Of a DNA stretch of 64,000 bases, positions 17,409 to 26,751 are shown piece by piece (position 1 is the first letter of the stretch; every line of letters starts with the position of its first letter). The notes beneath the pieces are model-generated. The model worked only from the letters and a program-made list of their open reading frames with translations, was not told where the DNA came from and searched no databases. Origin of the DNA: Bacteroidetes bacterium UKL13-3 (GTDB lineage Bacteria > Bacteroidota > Bacteroidia > UKL13-3); assembly GCA_001602415.1 (NCBI GenBank), contig CP012155.1:1654718-1718717 (forward strand), read 5' to 3'. The translations under genes were made by a program, and so were the position numbers.

Positions 17409-18815
17409 ATGAAATTAACATTTTGGGGAGCAGCGAAGCAGGTTACAGGAAGTATGCACATGCTTACCTTAAACAACGGATATACGATTTTGGTGGATTG
17501 TGGAATGAATTATGAACAGAAGCGCGAACTAAATGAAGCCGCTTTTGAGTTTCCCTTTCGTCCACAGGATATAGATTTGGTTATATTAACACATGCTCAT
17601 ATTGATCACTCGGGAAATTTGCCTGCATTGGTTGACAGAGGTTTTCAAGGGAAGATTTTATGCACACCCGCAACTTCGGAGCTAACCAAATTTTTGTTGT
17701 TTGATAGTGCCAATATTCAGTTACAAGAGTATAAAAGCAAATTAAGCAGAGCCAAAATTCAAAAACGACACCTCATTCCCAAACCTATTTATTTTGATAG
17801 GCAAGTGGAGTTGATGTTGGATCGAATGGTTACCCTGCATTTTAATCAACCTTTTTCGGTAAATGAAAACCTCAGTATTGAACTAACGGAGGCAGGGCAT
17901 TTACTCGGAGCAGCAAGTGTTGTTATAAATGTAACCGAGAATGGAGAAACCAAGCGTATTGGATTTACAGGGGATTTAGGACGATACAATGCAGAGTTAA
18001 TTAGAGTTCCTATGCCTTTTAACGATATTGATTATTTGGTAACAGAAACAACCTACGGTGGAAGGGTTCATACTGCAACCTTGCCGGCTGAAGAAGAGTT
18101 GATGAAGTTTATAGAGGATACCGTAGTGAAACATCGCGGTCGATTGATTATTCCCGCTTTTAGCGTAGGCAGAACCCAATCCATTGTGCATGTACTAAAC
18201 AGGTTATCAAAGCGTGGATTATTGCCAGATGTGAAGGTCTTTGTGGATAGTCCGCTTGCCATACGAACAACACATGTATATGAGCATCATCCTGAATTAT
18301 TGAATGCTGAGGCTACCCAATTTTTAAAAGAACATAAAAGTTTATTTGATTTTGAAGGCTTGCATTGGATTGATGATTACAGCGAGCATGAGCAAATTAT
18401 GGCCTATTCCGATTCCTGTATTATTGTTTCGGCAGCGGGTATGGTAGAGGGTGGACGTATACAAGAGCATGTAAAGAATAATATTCAAAATCCGTTTAGT
18501 ACCATTTTAATTGCAGGATATTGTGCCGAAGGAACACTCGGATACCGTTTGTTACAAGGACAACGCAGCATTAGTATTAAAGGAAAAGAGTATTCTATCT
18601 ACGCTAAAATAGCATCAACCGATGTGTTTAGTTCCCATCCAGGAAAAGAGGAAATTTTGAATTACATTAAAGCCTGTGAGCCTCAAAAAATCAAGCAAAT
18701 ATTTTTGGTGCATGGCGATGAAAAAAATCTTGTTGCCATGAAAGGTTCATTAGAGGAAATGGGACTTAACAATATTGAAGTCCCGGATATGATGGATGAA
18801 TACCGTTTGAGATGA
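17409..18815 (+). CDS. Metallo-beta-lactamase fold, beta-CASP family hydrolase (CPSF/RNase J-like)
   Basis: 468 residues. The zinc motif is THAHIDHSG (near residue 60), followed by EAGHLLGAAS, GFTGDLGR and the terminal ligands in SSHPGKEE and VHGDE. The beta-CASP insert includes LIIPAFSVGRTQ and IVSAAGMVEGGRI, and the RMMBL-type C-terminus includes IAGYCAEGTLGYRL. These enzymes are RNA endo- or exonucleases. The EamA exporter gene starts within its last codon (4-bp overlap). Confidence 0.93.
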   Translation: MKLTFWGAAKQVTGSMHMLTLNNGYTILVDCGMNYEQKRELNEAAFEFPFRPQDIDLVILTHAHIDHSGNLPALVDRGFQGKILCTPATSELTKFLLFDSANIQLQEYKSKLSRAKIQKRHLIPKPIYFDRQVELMLDRMVTLHFNQPFSVNENLSIELTEAGHLLGAASVVINVTENGETKRIGFTGDLGRYNAELIRVPMPFNDIDYLVTETTYGGRVHTATLPAEEELMKFIEDTVVKHRGRLIIPAFSVGRTQSIVHVLNRLSKRGLLPDVKVFVDSPLAIRTTHVYEHHPELLNAEATQFLKEHKSLFDFEGLHWIDDYSEHEQIMAYSDSCIIVSAAGMVEGGRIQEHVKNNIQNPFSTILIAGYCAEGTLGYRLLQGQRSISIKGKEYSIYAKIASTDVFSSHPGKEEILNYIKACEPQKIKQIFLVHGDEKNLVAMKGSLEEMGLNNIEVPDMMDEYRLR

Positions 18816-19765
18816 GTTCAACCTTTGGTTATGCAGCAGCTTTTATTACCCTCATTTGTTGGACAGTAGGAACATTTTCCTTCGCCAAAGCATCTCAGTT
18901 ATATCCTCCTAAATCGATAAACCGTATTCGGTTATTGTATGCGGCAGTTTTACTTTCTGTTATTACTTTTTTTGCAGGCGATGTTTCGGTTGCAACACTC
19001 TTTTCAAAACCCTTACCTGAGCATTGGTTGTGGTTAGGAGTTTCGGGTGTATTAGGACTTAGTATTGGTGATCATTTTGCTTTTACCGCCTATAAATTAA
19101 TGGGAAGCAGCCGTACCAGTTTGTTTAATACGTTTGCTCCTGGAGCTGCTTTGTTCGGTGGCTATTTTTTATTGGGTGAAGCAGTGAATATGATTGGCAT
19201 TTTTGGTATTGTAGTCTCGGTATCAGGTATTGTATGGTTTCTACAATCTAACAGAAAACAAACCGAAACCACCGTAAAAAACGAACAGTTAACCAAAGGT
19301 ATTATTTATGCTACACTCGGGGCGCTTTGCCAAGGACTTGGATTGGTGTTTGCTAAAAAAGGATTGATGTTAGATGCCGAATATGGTAAGCTCATGCCAT
19401 TACACGCAACATGGATACGCATGGTTTCGGCAACAGTTGTTATTTATGTTGTTGGTGTTTTTAAAACAAATTTACTTACGGAATTTAAGGCAATAACATT
19501 TTCAAAAACAATTCTCAAGCCAGTGTTTATCGGAACATTATTTGGTCCTGTAATTGGCGTGAGCATGTCGTTGTATGCTGCATCGTATATTGAGGTTTCT
19601 TTGGCACAAACGATATTTTCACTGCTTCCCATTTCGGTAATTATTACCGCAGTTGTATTGGAAAAAGATCGGATAGAACCTAAGTCTTTAGTTGCTGCAT
19701 TAATAAGTGTAGTGGGTGTTTTTGTGTTGGTTTGGCGAGATGAATTGCTCAATCTTTTTCGTTGA
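18812..19765 (+). CDS. EamA/DMT-family membrane transporter
   Basis: 317 residues with about ten hydrophobic segments in two EamA repeats (first 5-140, second 165-312). Typical marks are SIGDHFAFTAYKLMGSSRTSLF and YAASYIEVSLAQTIFSLLPI followed by VVLEKDRI. It overlaps the beta-CASP gene by ATGA and is probably translationally coupled. The family exports amino acids or other small metabolites; the substrate is not predictable here. Confidence 0.9.
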   Translation: MSSTFGYAAAFITLICWTVGTFSFAKASQLYPPKSINRIRLLYAAVLLSVITFFAGDVSVATLFSKPLPEHWLWLGVSGVLGLSIGDHFAFTAYKLMGSSRTSLFNTFAPGAALFGGYFLLGEAVNMIGIFGIVVSVSGIVWFLQSNRKQTETTVKNEQLTKGIIYATLGALCQGLGLVFAKKGLMLDAEYGKLMPLHATWIRMVSATVVIYVVGVFKTNLLTEFKAITFSKTILKPVFIGTLFGPVIGVSMSLYAASYIEVSLAQTIFSLLPISVIITAVVLEKDRIEPKSLVAALISVVGVFVLVWRDELLNLFR

Positions 19766-19775
19766 AGATATGTTA

Positions 19776-20711
19776 CTAAAACAAATTCTTCTTACGGAAA
19801 TAAAACACACCAATAACTGATAAACCAACTGCAATGCTCATCACAATCCAAAAGGCATGAGGATGGTGTTCAAAAGGTAATTCCACGTTCATTCCATATA
19901 AACTAGCCACCAAAATTGGGAGCGACAAAATGATGGTAACCGATGTTAGAAAACGAATGGTAATATTGAGATTATTGGAAATAATAGAGGAGTGCGCGCC
20001 CATCATATTCCCCAAAATATTGCTGTAAATATTGGCCATCTCAATTGCTTGTTTGGTTTCTGTTGTTACATCTTCCATCAAGTCTTCGTCCAATTCCGTT
20101 TTGAGTGCCGGCAGGGATAGTCGTTGTAACCTAAACATCATCAGCTCATTTGATTTAAGTGAAGTAGTGAAATAAACCAAACTCTTTTCGAAATTGAGTA
20201 ATTGCAGCAATTCGCGGTTACGTGTGGATTTATGCAGTGTAAGCTGAATTTCGTCAGCCTTATTGTTGATATTTTTAAGATACCTTAGGTATAAAATGGA
20301 TGAGCGAAGAAAAATCTGCATCACCATGCGTTCTCTTTTTTCGGTATAAAAATTACGAATACGACTTTCTATAAAAGTTTGCATAACTTCGGTTGATTTG
20401 CTGCAAACTGTAATGATTAAATCACGCTTTAAAATAATACCCACAGGAATGGTAATAAAGGGAAGTTCAACCTCCCAGCCCAAATCAATTGGGACACGAA
20501 GTACAATTAACATGCAGTTTTTATGTTGCTCGGTACGTGCACTCTCATCAACATCTAGTGGGTCAATTAAAAAATCAGCAGGCACCAACAACTTTTGCGA
20601 TAAGTATTCAATTTCCTTCGAACTCGGGTTGGTTACGTTAATCCAGCAGTCTTTTTCTACTGCTTCCACTTCTACGAGTTTATTTTTGATGGATTTGAAA
20701 TACTGAATCAT
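19776..20711 (-). CDS. corA: CorA-family magnesium transporter
   Basis: 311 residues. A long cytoplasmic alpha/beta domain is followed by two C-terminal transmembrane helices. The signature GMN is in ASLYGMNVELPF between them, forming the periplasmic loop that selects hydrated Mg2+. The stalk helix includes EDVTTETKQAIEMANIYSNI. It ends 10 bp from the stop of the convergent EamA gene. Co2+ or Ni2+ transport is also possible for this family. Confidence 0.93.
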   Translation of the reverse strand: MIQYFKSIKNKLVEVEAVEKDCWINVTNPSSKEIEYLSQKLLVPADFLIDPLDVDESARTEQHKNCMLIVLRVPIDLGWEVELPFITIPVGIILKRDLIITVCSKSTEVMQTFIESRIRNFYTEKRERMVMQIFLRSSILYLRYLKNINNKADEIQLTLHKSTRNRELLQLLNFEKSLVYFTTSLKSNELMMFRLQRLSLPALKTELDEDLMEDVTTETKQAIEMANIYSNILGNMMGAHSSIISNNLNITIRFLTSVTIILSLPILVASLYGMNVELPFEHHPHAFWIVMSIAVGLSVIGVFYFRKKNLF

Positions 20712-20808
20712 GTTAATTACTATCGATGTTGCAAATTCGTGTTTAGTAACCGTATTACAACATATATGGTGCAGGTTTAAAGTTGATTTAATAATTTAGT
20801 CATATTGA

Positions 20809-21681
20809 CTATTTGAGCAAATTAAAGTCTTTTAAAATCCCTTGTTGCTTTACCCAAATCCCTATTTTTTTGTTAAACAACAAATAATCGTAACTACCAT
20901 CTGGTAAATAAGTTTCTGGATGGCCTTGATCTTGTGGCCTTGTTGGAACTACACTTTCATAAATGAGGTATCCTTTTTTTTCGGAGTAACGAAGAGTCAT
21001 CGTTGCGTTGTTGGCAAATTCAAACACCATACGTTTAATCGGTTTTTTATAGTGTAAGTCAAAAATAGGTGCACCAAAAAGCGGTTTATTGTTTTCAAAA
21101 TACAATGATTCAACCACTTTTTTATTGCTTTTAGCCGTATGTCCGTTCCAACCCAATAGAGTATAATAGGTTTGCTTTTTATATTTAACAGGAATAATTT
21201 TATAATAAGTAGCTCCCCACCAATAATTTTGGTCAACAGTGGTATCAAGAACATTTTTTATTTGTTCCGATCTATCGATTAAAGGGTAGAAGGGACGAAG
21301 GTTGGTTGTATCTTTTATTTTTTTTGCGTTTTCAGGATTCAATTGTAAAACGCCATAATAGTGAAATCGTTCATCGTTTAATACCAGGTTCCAAGTGATG
21401 ATTCGAAAAGCATTATCAGGTGAGTATACTATTGAAACAGATTTAAGGGAATCAAAACGAAAATAATAAGAACCGTTAACGCGCAATGCGTAGTTCATGT
21501 GCTTTAAAAAATGATACCCGCTGGTAAGTCGTTCCTTTTCATCAAACGATAAAATCATGCGCTCTCCCAACCCTGTCATTCTTATCTGCAAATCATTGAG
21601 TGTATCTCGGGAGAGGGAATCAAGTTGTTGGGCTTTACATCCAAACGAATAAAGTACTAAAAGCACAAATAGGTATTTCAT
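20809..21681 (-). CDS. Exported protein of unknown function
   Basis: The start is taken at the ATG of MKYLFVLLVLYSFGCKAQ, which opens a signal peptide, possibly a lipobox around Cys15. A longer frame from 21729 would use the terminator of the neighbouring gene as coding sequence (AACGGCATG stem at 21698-21725), which argues against it. The 290-residue product has a regular beta-rich pattern (YYFRFDSLKSVSIVYSPD, YYGVLQLNP, YTLLGWNGHTAKSNKKVVE). It resembles an uncharacterised family common in this phylum, but I cannot name it. Confidence 0.7.
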   Translation of the reverse strand: MKYLFVLLVLYSFGCKAQQLDSLSRDTLNDLQIRMTGLGERMILSFDEKERLTSGYHFLKHMNYALRVNGSYYFRFDSLKSVSIVYSPDNAFRIITWNLVLNDERFHYYGVLQLNPENAKKIKDTTNLRPFYPLIDRSEQIKNVLDTTVDQNYWWGATYYKIIPVKYKKQTYYTLLGWNGHTAKSNKKVVESLYFENNKPLFGAPIFDLHYKKPIKRMVFEFANNATMTLRYSEKKGYLIYESVVPTRPQDQGHPETYLPDGSYDYLLFNKKIGIWVKQQGILKDFNLLK

Positions 21682-21689
21682 ACCTACAA

Positions 21690-21725
21690 AAATAAAAAAC
21701 GGCATGATGCTAACACCATGCCGTT
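21690..21725 (-). terminator. Terminator of the 21747-22283 lipoprotein gene
   Basis: The nine-base arms AACGGCATG and CATGCCGTT enclose a 10-base loop, followed on the minus strand by a T-rich run (TTTTTATTTTT). It starts 22 bp after the lipoprotein's stop codon. Confidence 0.85.
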
Positions 21726-21746
21726 TCAATTATCTGTGCACAAACC

Positions 21747-22283
21747 TTATTTTAGTTTCACTTCAAAACTAATGGTTTTGGTTGCTCCGCTCTCATTTTT
21801 AAACGTAATGTTTGAGAATTTTACTGTTTTTTCAGATGATGAGATGGTATATGAAACTGTTCCACCCGAGGCATAGTAACTTACTTCTGCATTTCCATCA
21901 TAGTACTCAAGAATCATTTGTGATTCCAATGGCATTTTATCTGGATCACCTAATACTGTAAACGTTTTATTTGCAGCTGGAAGCTTTTTATCACCACTTT
22001 GTAGCGTTAACGAACCCCAGTTTGCATCGGAATAAATTCCATACAAATTTAACGGTGGTAATACTGCTTCCATAGCAGTCACGGTGTCTTTCACACTGTT
22101 TACCTCAATATCTCCAACTCCCTTACAAGCCTTTGTGATTAAAGGATTTGGTGTTCCTGATGAGGTTGTAGATGAAGTGGTTGTGGTTGTTGGGGTTTCG
22201 TTTGAGCTGTCTTCTTTTTTGCACGAAACCAATGCAGCTAACATTAAAGCTGCGAAAACGATGGTTGAAGTTGTTCTTTTCAT
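21747..22283 (-). CDS. Small lipoprotein with Thr/Ser-rich linker
   Basis: 178 residues. The signal peptide ends in the lipobox LVSC (Cys21) followed by KKED. A Thr/Ser linker (about 29-43) leads to a compact beta-rich domain with ESQMILEYYDGNAEVSYY. This arrangement suits a surface- or periplasm-anchored protein, but the domain is not one I recognise. It has its own terminator downstream. Confidence 0.75.
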   Translation of the reverse strand: MKRTTSTIVFAALMLAALVSCKKEDSSNETPTTTTTSSTTSSGTPNPLITKACKGVGDIEVNSVKDTVTAMEAVLPPLNLYGIYSDANWGSLTLQSGDKKLPAANKTFTVLGDPDKMPLESQMILEYYDGNAEVSYYASGGTVSYTISSSEKTVKFSNITFKNESGATKTISFEVKLK

Positions 22284-22370
22284 TACGGTTATATCTGTTT
22301 TTGTTATTTTGTATCAGTTAGACATTCTTCCGTTATGCTACCCCTATTTCACTCTCAAAAAAAAATAAAA

Positions 22371-22400
22371 AAACGCGGATCTATTTAAAGAACCGCGTTT
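22371..22400 (-). terminator. Terminator after the thiolase gene
   Basis: The arms AAACGCGG and CCGCGTTT surround a 14-base loop and are followed on the minus strand by TTTTTTATTTTTTTTT. It begins 21 bp after the thiolase stop. Confidence 0.9.
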
Positions 22401-22420
22401 ATATATGAATGTAACTATGA

Positions 22421-23602
22421 TTAGCTTACTTTTTTGATAACAATAGCCGAAGCTCCACCGCCTCCGTTACAAATACCTGTTACGCCAATATTGCCGACTT
22501 CGTTGTGAAGAATGGAGGTGAGTGTAGCTAAAATACGGGATCCGCTGCTTCCTAAAGCATGCCCCAAGGCAATTGCTCCACCGTACACGTTTACTTTTTT
22601 AGGATCTAGGCCCAATAACTTGTTGTTAATGATTCCAACAACTGCAAACGCTTCGTTTAATTCATAATAGTCAACATCTTTAGCTTCTATTCCGGCCATT
22701 TTTAAAGCTTTAGGAATAGCCAATGATGGAGCCGTAGTAAACCACTCAGGAGCTTGAGCTGCATCTGCAAAACCAATAATTTCGGCAAGAGGTTTAATGC
22801 CTAACTCGTTTACTTTTTCTTCGCTCATTAATACAAATGCCGATGCACCATCACTCAATGGCGATGCATTGGCAGCTGTAATACTTCCTGCTTTGTCGAA
22901 AACCGGTTTTAAGGTTTTCATTTTCTCAGCATTCCCTTTTGTATATTGTTCGTCTTCTTTTAAGATAATCGGGTCTTTACCGCGCACAGGAATCTCTACA
23001 GGAATAATTTCATTGTTAAAAGCATTTTTAGCGAATGCAGCTTTTGCTCTTTCGTATGATTCGATGGCGAATGCATCTTGTTCTTCGCGACTAATATTTT
23101 TTTCGCGTGCACACAATTCACCGGCATTACCCATGTGAAAATCGCTGTAAACGTCCCACAAACCATCTTTTACCAAACCATCAGTAATTTGTCCGTGGCC
23201 TAGACGATAACCATTTCTGGCCTTGTCTAAATAATATGGAACATTACTCATGCTTTCCATTCCACCCGCAACAACTACATCATTTTGCCCTAGCATAATG
23301 CTTTGAGCGCCTAACATAATGGCTTTTGAACCCGATGCACACACTTTGTTTACCGTAGTTGATGGCACTGAATTTGGAATGCCTGCATAAATCATTGCTT
23401 GTGTGGCTGGAGCTTGACCCAAGCCTGCTTGTAATACGCAACCCATGTATACCTCGTTAACAGCCTCGGGAGTTATATTGGCTTTTTGCAACGCACCTTT
23501 AATGGCAAATGAACCTAATTGGGTAGCTGTAAATCCCGAAAGCGCACCACCAAAAGTTCCAACAGGAGTGCGGGCTACAGAAACAATAAACACTTTTTTC
23601 AT
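22421..23602 (-). CDS. Acetyl-CoA C-acetyltransferase (thiolase)
   Basis: 393 residues, full length for a degradative/biosynthetic thiolase. The nucleophile is Cys88 in VNKVCASGSKA. NEAFAV, GGAIALGHALGSSGSR and CNGGGGAS supply the other catalytic residues (His and second Cys). It joins two acetyl-CoA to acetoacetyl-CoA or runs in reverse in fatty acid and ketone metabolism. It stands alone, with a TACATTTG -7 element at 23644-23651 on its strand and a terminator behind it. Sequence does not separate atoB-, thlA- and phbA-type roles. Confidence 0.95.
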   Translation of the reverse strand: MKKVFIVSVARTPVGTFGGALSGFTATQLGSFAIKGALQKANITPEAVNEVYMGCVLQAGLGQAPATQAMIYAGIPNSVPSTTVNKVCASGSKAIMLGAQSIMLGQNDVVVAGGMESMSNVPYYLDKARNGYRLGHGQITDGLVKDGLWDVYSDFHMGNAGELCAREKNISREEQDAFAIESYERAKAAFAKNAFNNEIIPVEIPVRGKDPIILKEDEQYTKGNAEKMKTLKPVFDKAGSITAANASPLSDGASAFVLMSEEKVNELGIKPLAEIIGFADAAQAPEWFTTAPSLAIPKALKMAGIEAKDVDYYELNEAFAVVGIINNKLLGLDPKKVNVYGGAIALGHALGSSGSRILATLTSILHNEVGNIGVTGICNGGGGASAIVIKKVS

Positions 23603-23871
23603 TTTGATATAATTACAATTAATTGATAGTAAAATTGAATGGGCAAATGTAGCAGAAAATGGAAATAGTTAGCGCTTTTCTGTGCACATTACTATTACCA
23701 AACACTTGTTGTAATGGGTTGGTTTTGAAATGGTTTTAAAATGTGTCTGAAAAGTTGTTCACGATGCTGTAAACTTGAACAGGGAATCCAAGCAATAATT
23801 GTGTTAGATTAATTAAACTATTTAATGATTAATGCATTCTTTCATTAAGCAACAACAACGATAACAATAGC

Positions 23872-24600
23872 ATGAATAGGGCTTTCGTATACGGAGATTT
23901 ATTATTTGAGTCAATTAAGGTAAGTGGAGGTATGCCACAGTTTCTCACGCTGCATTATAATCGTTTAATGCAAAGTGCACAAATATTGAAGTTTGAGACT
24001 GATTTAAGCATAGAAACGTTTGAGCAAATTGTTAATGATACTATTACCCAAAGTAGTTTAAAAGAGGCGAGAGTGCGTTTTGTTATGCACCGAAATGCAG
24101 AGGGTTTTTATACCCCATCCAACAATCAAACACTAATTTTTACTGAAATTTTTCCGTTGGTTTTTGCATCAAATAATATACTTACCTTAGGCGTATATAC
24201 CGATAATTATAAACCATGTACCGAATTATCTTCAATAAAAAGTGGGAACGCATTGTTGTGTGTAATGGCCGGTATTTTTGCCAACGAAAACGGATTTGAT
24301 GATTCACTTATCTTAAATGAACATGGTTGCGTTTGTGAAGCCACAAGCTCCAATATTTTCATGGTGAAAAATGAAAAAGTGTATACACCTGCCTTAACAG
24401 AAGGATGCGTTGCAGGAGTGATGCGCCATCATATTTTGGAGCAGCTGCGCAATGCCGATTATGAAGTTCAAGAAACAGTGGTTACACTCGAGCAATTATT
24501 GGATGCCGATGCCATTTTTTTAACCAATGCCATACGAGGCGTTATGCACGTTGGTTTCATTGGGAATAAGGAGTTTAAGATAAGTGCTATCCATGCCTAA
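23872..24600 (+). CDS. Class IV aminotransferase (BCAT / ADC-lyase family)
   Basis: 242 residues of the fold-type IV PLP enzymes. FVYGDLLFESIKV opens the domain. The PLP lysine is in LSSIKSGNALLCVMA and the cofactor phosphate site in CEATSSNIFMV. The C-terminal substrate loop is LTEGCVAGVMRHHILE. It is shorter than branched-chain aminotransferases (about 300-350) and is closer in size to aminodeoxychorismate lyase (PabC), so a folate role is possible. The next gene starts inside its end. Confidence 0.85.
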   Translation: MNRAFVYGDLLFESIKVSGGMPQFLTLHYNRLMQSAQILKFETDLSIETFEQIVNDTITQSSLKEARVRFVMHRNAEGFYTPSNNQTLIFTEIFPLVFASNNILTLGVYTDNYKPCTELSSIKSGNALLCVMAGIFANENGFDDSLILNEHGCVCEATSSNIFMVKNEKVYTPALTEGCVAGVMRHHILEQLRNADYEVQETVVTLEQLLDADAIFLTNAIRGVMHVGFIGNKEFKISAIHA

Positions 24601-25108
24601 CATAAAATGGAGTATATTGATATTTGTTTGTCTATTTGGTAGAATAACAAATGCTCAGGTAAAATTGCATGCCGATAGTTCCTATGTTCAGGATGGCGCC
24701 TTGGTATTGTCGTTCACACTTTCTAATAAAACATCTTTCGATAAAACGGTTTTGATGGATAGTAGGAAAACATTGTATCAGATAAACAGTAGTGGATTGG
24801 ATTCAATTATGCACCAAAATGCTCCTCAAAATGTAATCCTATTTATGGATAAAAATGGAATTATTGAAGAGGAAACCGAACGCTGTGATGATCAACTTCC
24901 TCAGATTAACGAACGCAAGCTTAATAGAGGAGATAAGTATTTATTGAATTTTGAAACCCGTTGTTTGAGTGAAAGCGTTTTAAAACAATTGAACAGCGGG
25001 AAACGCTTACGTTATAAAATGTATATCCTGTATATTGAAAATGGGATTATTCATTCGGTAGAAACTCCCCTGATTAAACTGAGAGTGACGAAACCAGCTT
25101 TCCATTGA
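24593..25108 (+). CDS. Exported protein of unknown function
   Basis: The start is ATG 24593 (MPNIKWSILIFVCLFGRITN), overlapping the aminotransferase stop by eight bases; an ATG at 24584 in the same frame is also possible. The product is about 171 residues with a signal peptide followed by a beta-sandwich-like body (LVLSFTLSNKTSFDKTVLMD, RLRYKMYILYIENG). No known domain. Translational coupling to the aminotransferase is likely. Confidence 0.65.
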   Translation: MPNIKWSILIFVCLFGRITNAQVKLHADSSYVQDGALVLSFTLSNKTSFDKTVLMDSRKTLYQINSSGLDSIMHQNAPQNVILFMDKNGIIEEETERCDDQLPQINERKLNRGDKYLLNFETRCLSESVLKQLNSGKRLRYKMYILYIENGIIHSVETPLIKLRVTKPAFH

Positions 25109-25113
25109 CAAAT

Positions 25114-25149
25114 ACAAAAAAGCACTTCCGATTGGAAGTGCTTTTTTGT
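25114..25149. terminator. Bidirectional terminator
   Basis: ACAAAAAAGCACTTCC and GGAAGTGCTTTTTTGT form a perfect 16-bp stem with a GATT loop. It has T runs in both directions and sits between convergent genes ending at 25108 and 25168, so it can serve both. Confidence 0.92.
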
Positions 25150-25167
25150 TAAGAAACTGTTATGAGT

Positions 25168-26544
25168 TTACAATAATGTATTGGCAAGATTAGCCAACTC
25201 ACTTCGTTCACCTTTTTCTAGAGTAATGTGTGCGTACATTGGATTGTCTTTTACCCTATCAATTAAATACGACAACCCGTTTGATTGAGAATCGAGGTAT
25301 GGAGTATCAATTTGGAAAATATCTCCGGTGAATACAACTTTGGTTCCTTCGCCTGCGCGAGTGATGATGGTTTTTACTTCTAAGGGTGTTAGGTTTTGTG
25401 CTTCATCAATAATAAAAATGATGTTTGATAAACTTCGTCCGCGGATGTATGCTAATGGCGACACAACCAGTTTTTCTTGGTTTACCATATCCGTTATTTT
25501 TTGGTATTCCTTATCGGTTTCTTTCCATTGATTTTGAATCAATTTTAAGTTATCCCACAAAGGCTCCATGTATGGATTTACTTTAGATTTAATATCGCCC
25601 GGTAGAAAACCAATATCCTTATTGCTTAATGGAATGATGGGTCGTGCTAAATAAATTTGACGGTAATCTTGTTTTTGTTCCATGGCAGCAGCCAAGGCCA
25701 ATAATGTTTTTCCGGTTCCTGCCACTCCTTGAATGGAAACTAATGAAATATTTTTATTGAGAACCGCATGCATGGCAAATGTTTGCTCGGCATTGCGCGG
25801 TTTAATACCATAAGCATTGCGTTTATCAATACGCTCAATACTTTCATTTGCGGCATTAAAATAACACAGCACAGCAGCTTTATTGTTTTTTAAAACATAA
25901 TAATGATTTGCCGGTGGTCGTTCATTAAACAACATTTCGTAAGAAACAAAACCCTCTGCATAAATACGATCGATAACTGTTTGTTTTACATTCTCAATCA
26001 CCGTGCTTCCGGTATGTAAATCGTTAACATTTTTGATTTTCCCTGTTTCGTAATCCTCGGCAAGTAAGTCGAGCGATTTGGCTTTCAAACGGAGGTTAAC
26101 ATCTTTGGTAACCATAATCACTTTACGGTCGGGGTTTTCGTCTCGCATAGCGATAGCACCATTGAGTATGCGGTGATCAGCTTTACGTTCTCCAAATACT
26201 CGCTCGGCATCAACACTTCCCCGTTCGTGCATAATTACTTTAAACTTACCGCGGCCCCTTCCGTTAATTGGAATCCAATCGCTTAAGGTATATTCTCCGG
26301 AGAGTTTATCTAAAAAGCGAATGAACTCGCGTGCTTCAAAATTGATGGTGTCATTTCCTTTTTTAAAGTTATCCAATTCTTCTAGCACAGTTATGGGAAT
26401 GGCAACATCATGCTCCTGAAAATTCTTCACTGCTTGATGGTCATATAAAATAACGGAAGTGTCTAATACGAAGATTTTTTTGTCGGCCGCTTTGGCAGAA
26501 GCTGATTTGGTTGCGGAGGTTTTGGGTGCGATTTTTTTGGCCAT
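25168..26544 (-). CDS. PhoH2: PIN-domain / PhoH ATPase fusion
   Basis: 458 residues. After a Lys/Ala-rich N-terminus comes a PIN nuclease domain (FVLDTSVILYDHQAV at about 24-38, and DRKVIMVTKDVNLRLKA). Then a PhoH ATPase domain has Walker A GVAGTGKTLLALAAA and Walker B FIIDEAQNLTP. PhoH2 proteins unwind and cut RNA. The protein belongs to the general housekeeping set and is followed by a strong shared terminator. Confidence 0.93.
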   Translation of the reverse strand: MAKKIAPKTSATKSASAKAADKKIFVLDTSVILYDHQAVKNFQEHDVAIPITVLEELDNFKKGNDTINFEAREFIRFLDKLSGEYTLSDWIPINGRGRGKFKVIMHERGSVDAERVFGERKADHRILNGAIAMRDENPDRKVIMVTKDVNLRLKAKSLDLLAEDYETGKIKNVNDLHTGSTVIENVKQTVIDRIYAEGFVSYEMLFNERPPANHYYVLKNNKAAVLCYFNAANESIERIDKRNAYGIKPRNAEQTFAMHAVLNKNISLVSIQGVAGTGKTLLALAAAMEQKQDYRQIYLARPIIPLSNKDIGFLPGDIKSKVNPYMEPLWDNLKLIQNQWKETDKEYQKITDMVNQEKLVVSPLAYIRGRSLSNIIFIIDEAQNLTPLEVKTIITRAGEGTKVVFTGDIFQIDTPYLDSQSNGLSYLIDRVKDNPMYAHITLEKGERSELANLANTLL

Positions 26545-26751
26545 AATTCGTGGTGTAAGCAGTTATAAAATTCAATGATTATCAAATTTTATGAATACAG
26601 TATGAATTATGCTTTAAAAGTTGTGAACAGCTGTGGAGAAGCGAAGGCTTATAATTAAGTAACACACAAAAATGTAAATATTTTTAGATTAACTGTTCCT
26701 ATCAATGGTAACATGAGGCCCCAAAGAGGCTTAATTGAACGCTTTTCTTTC

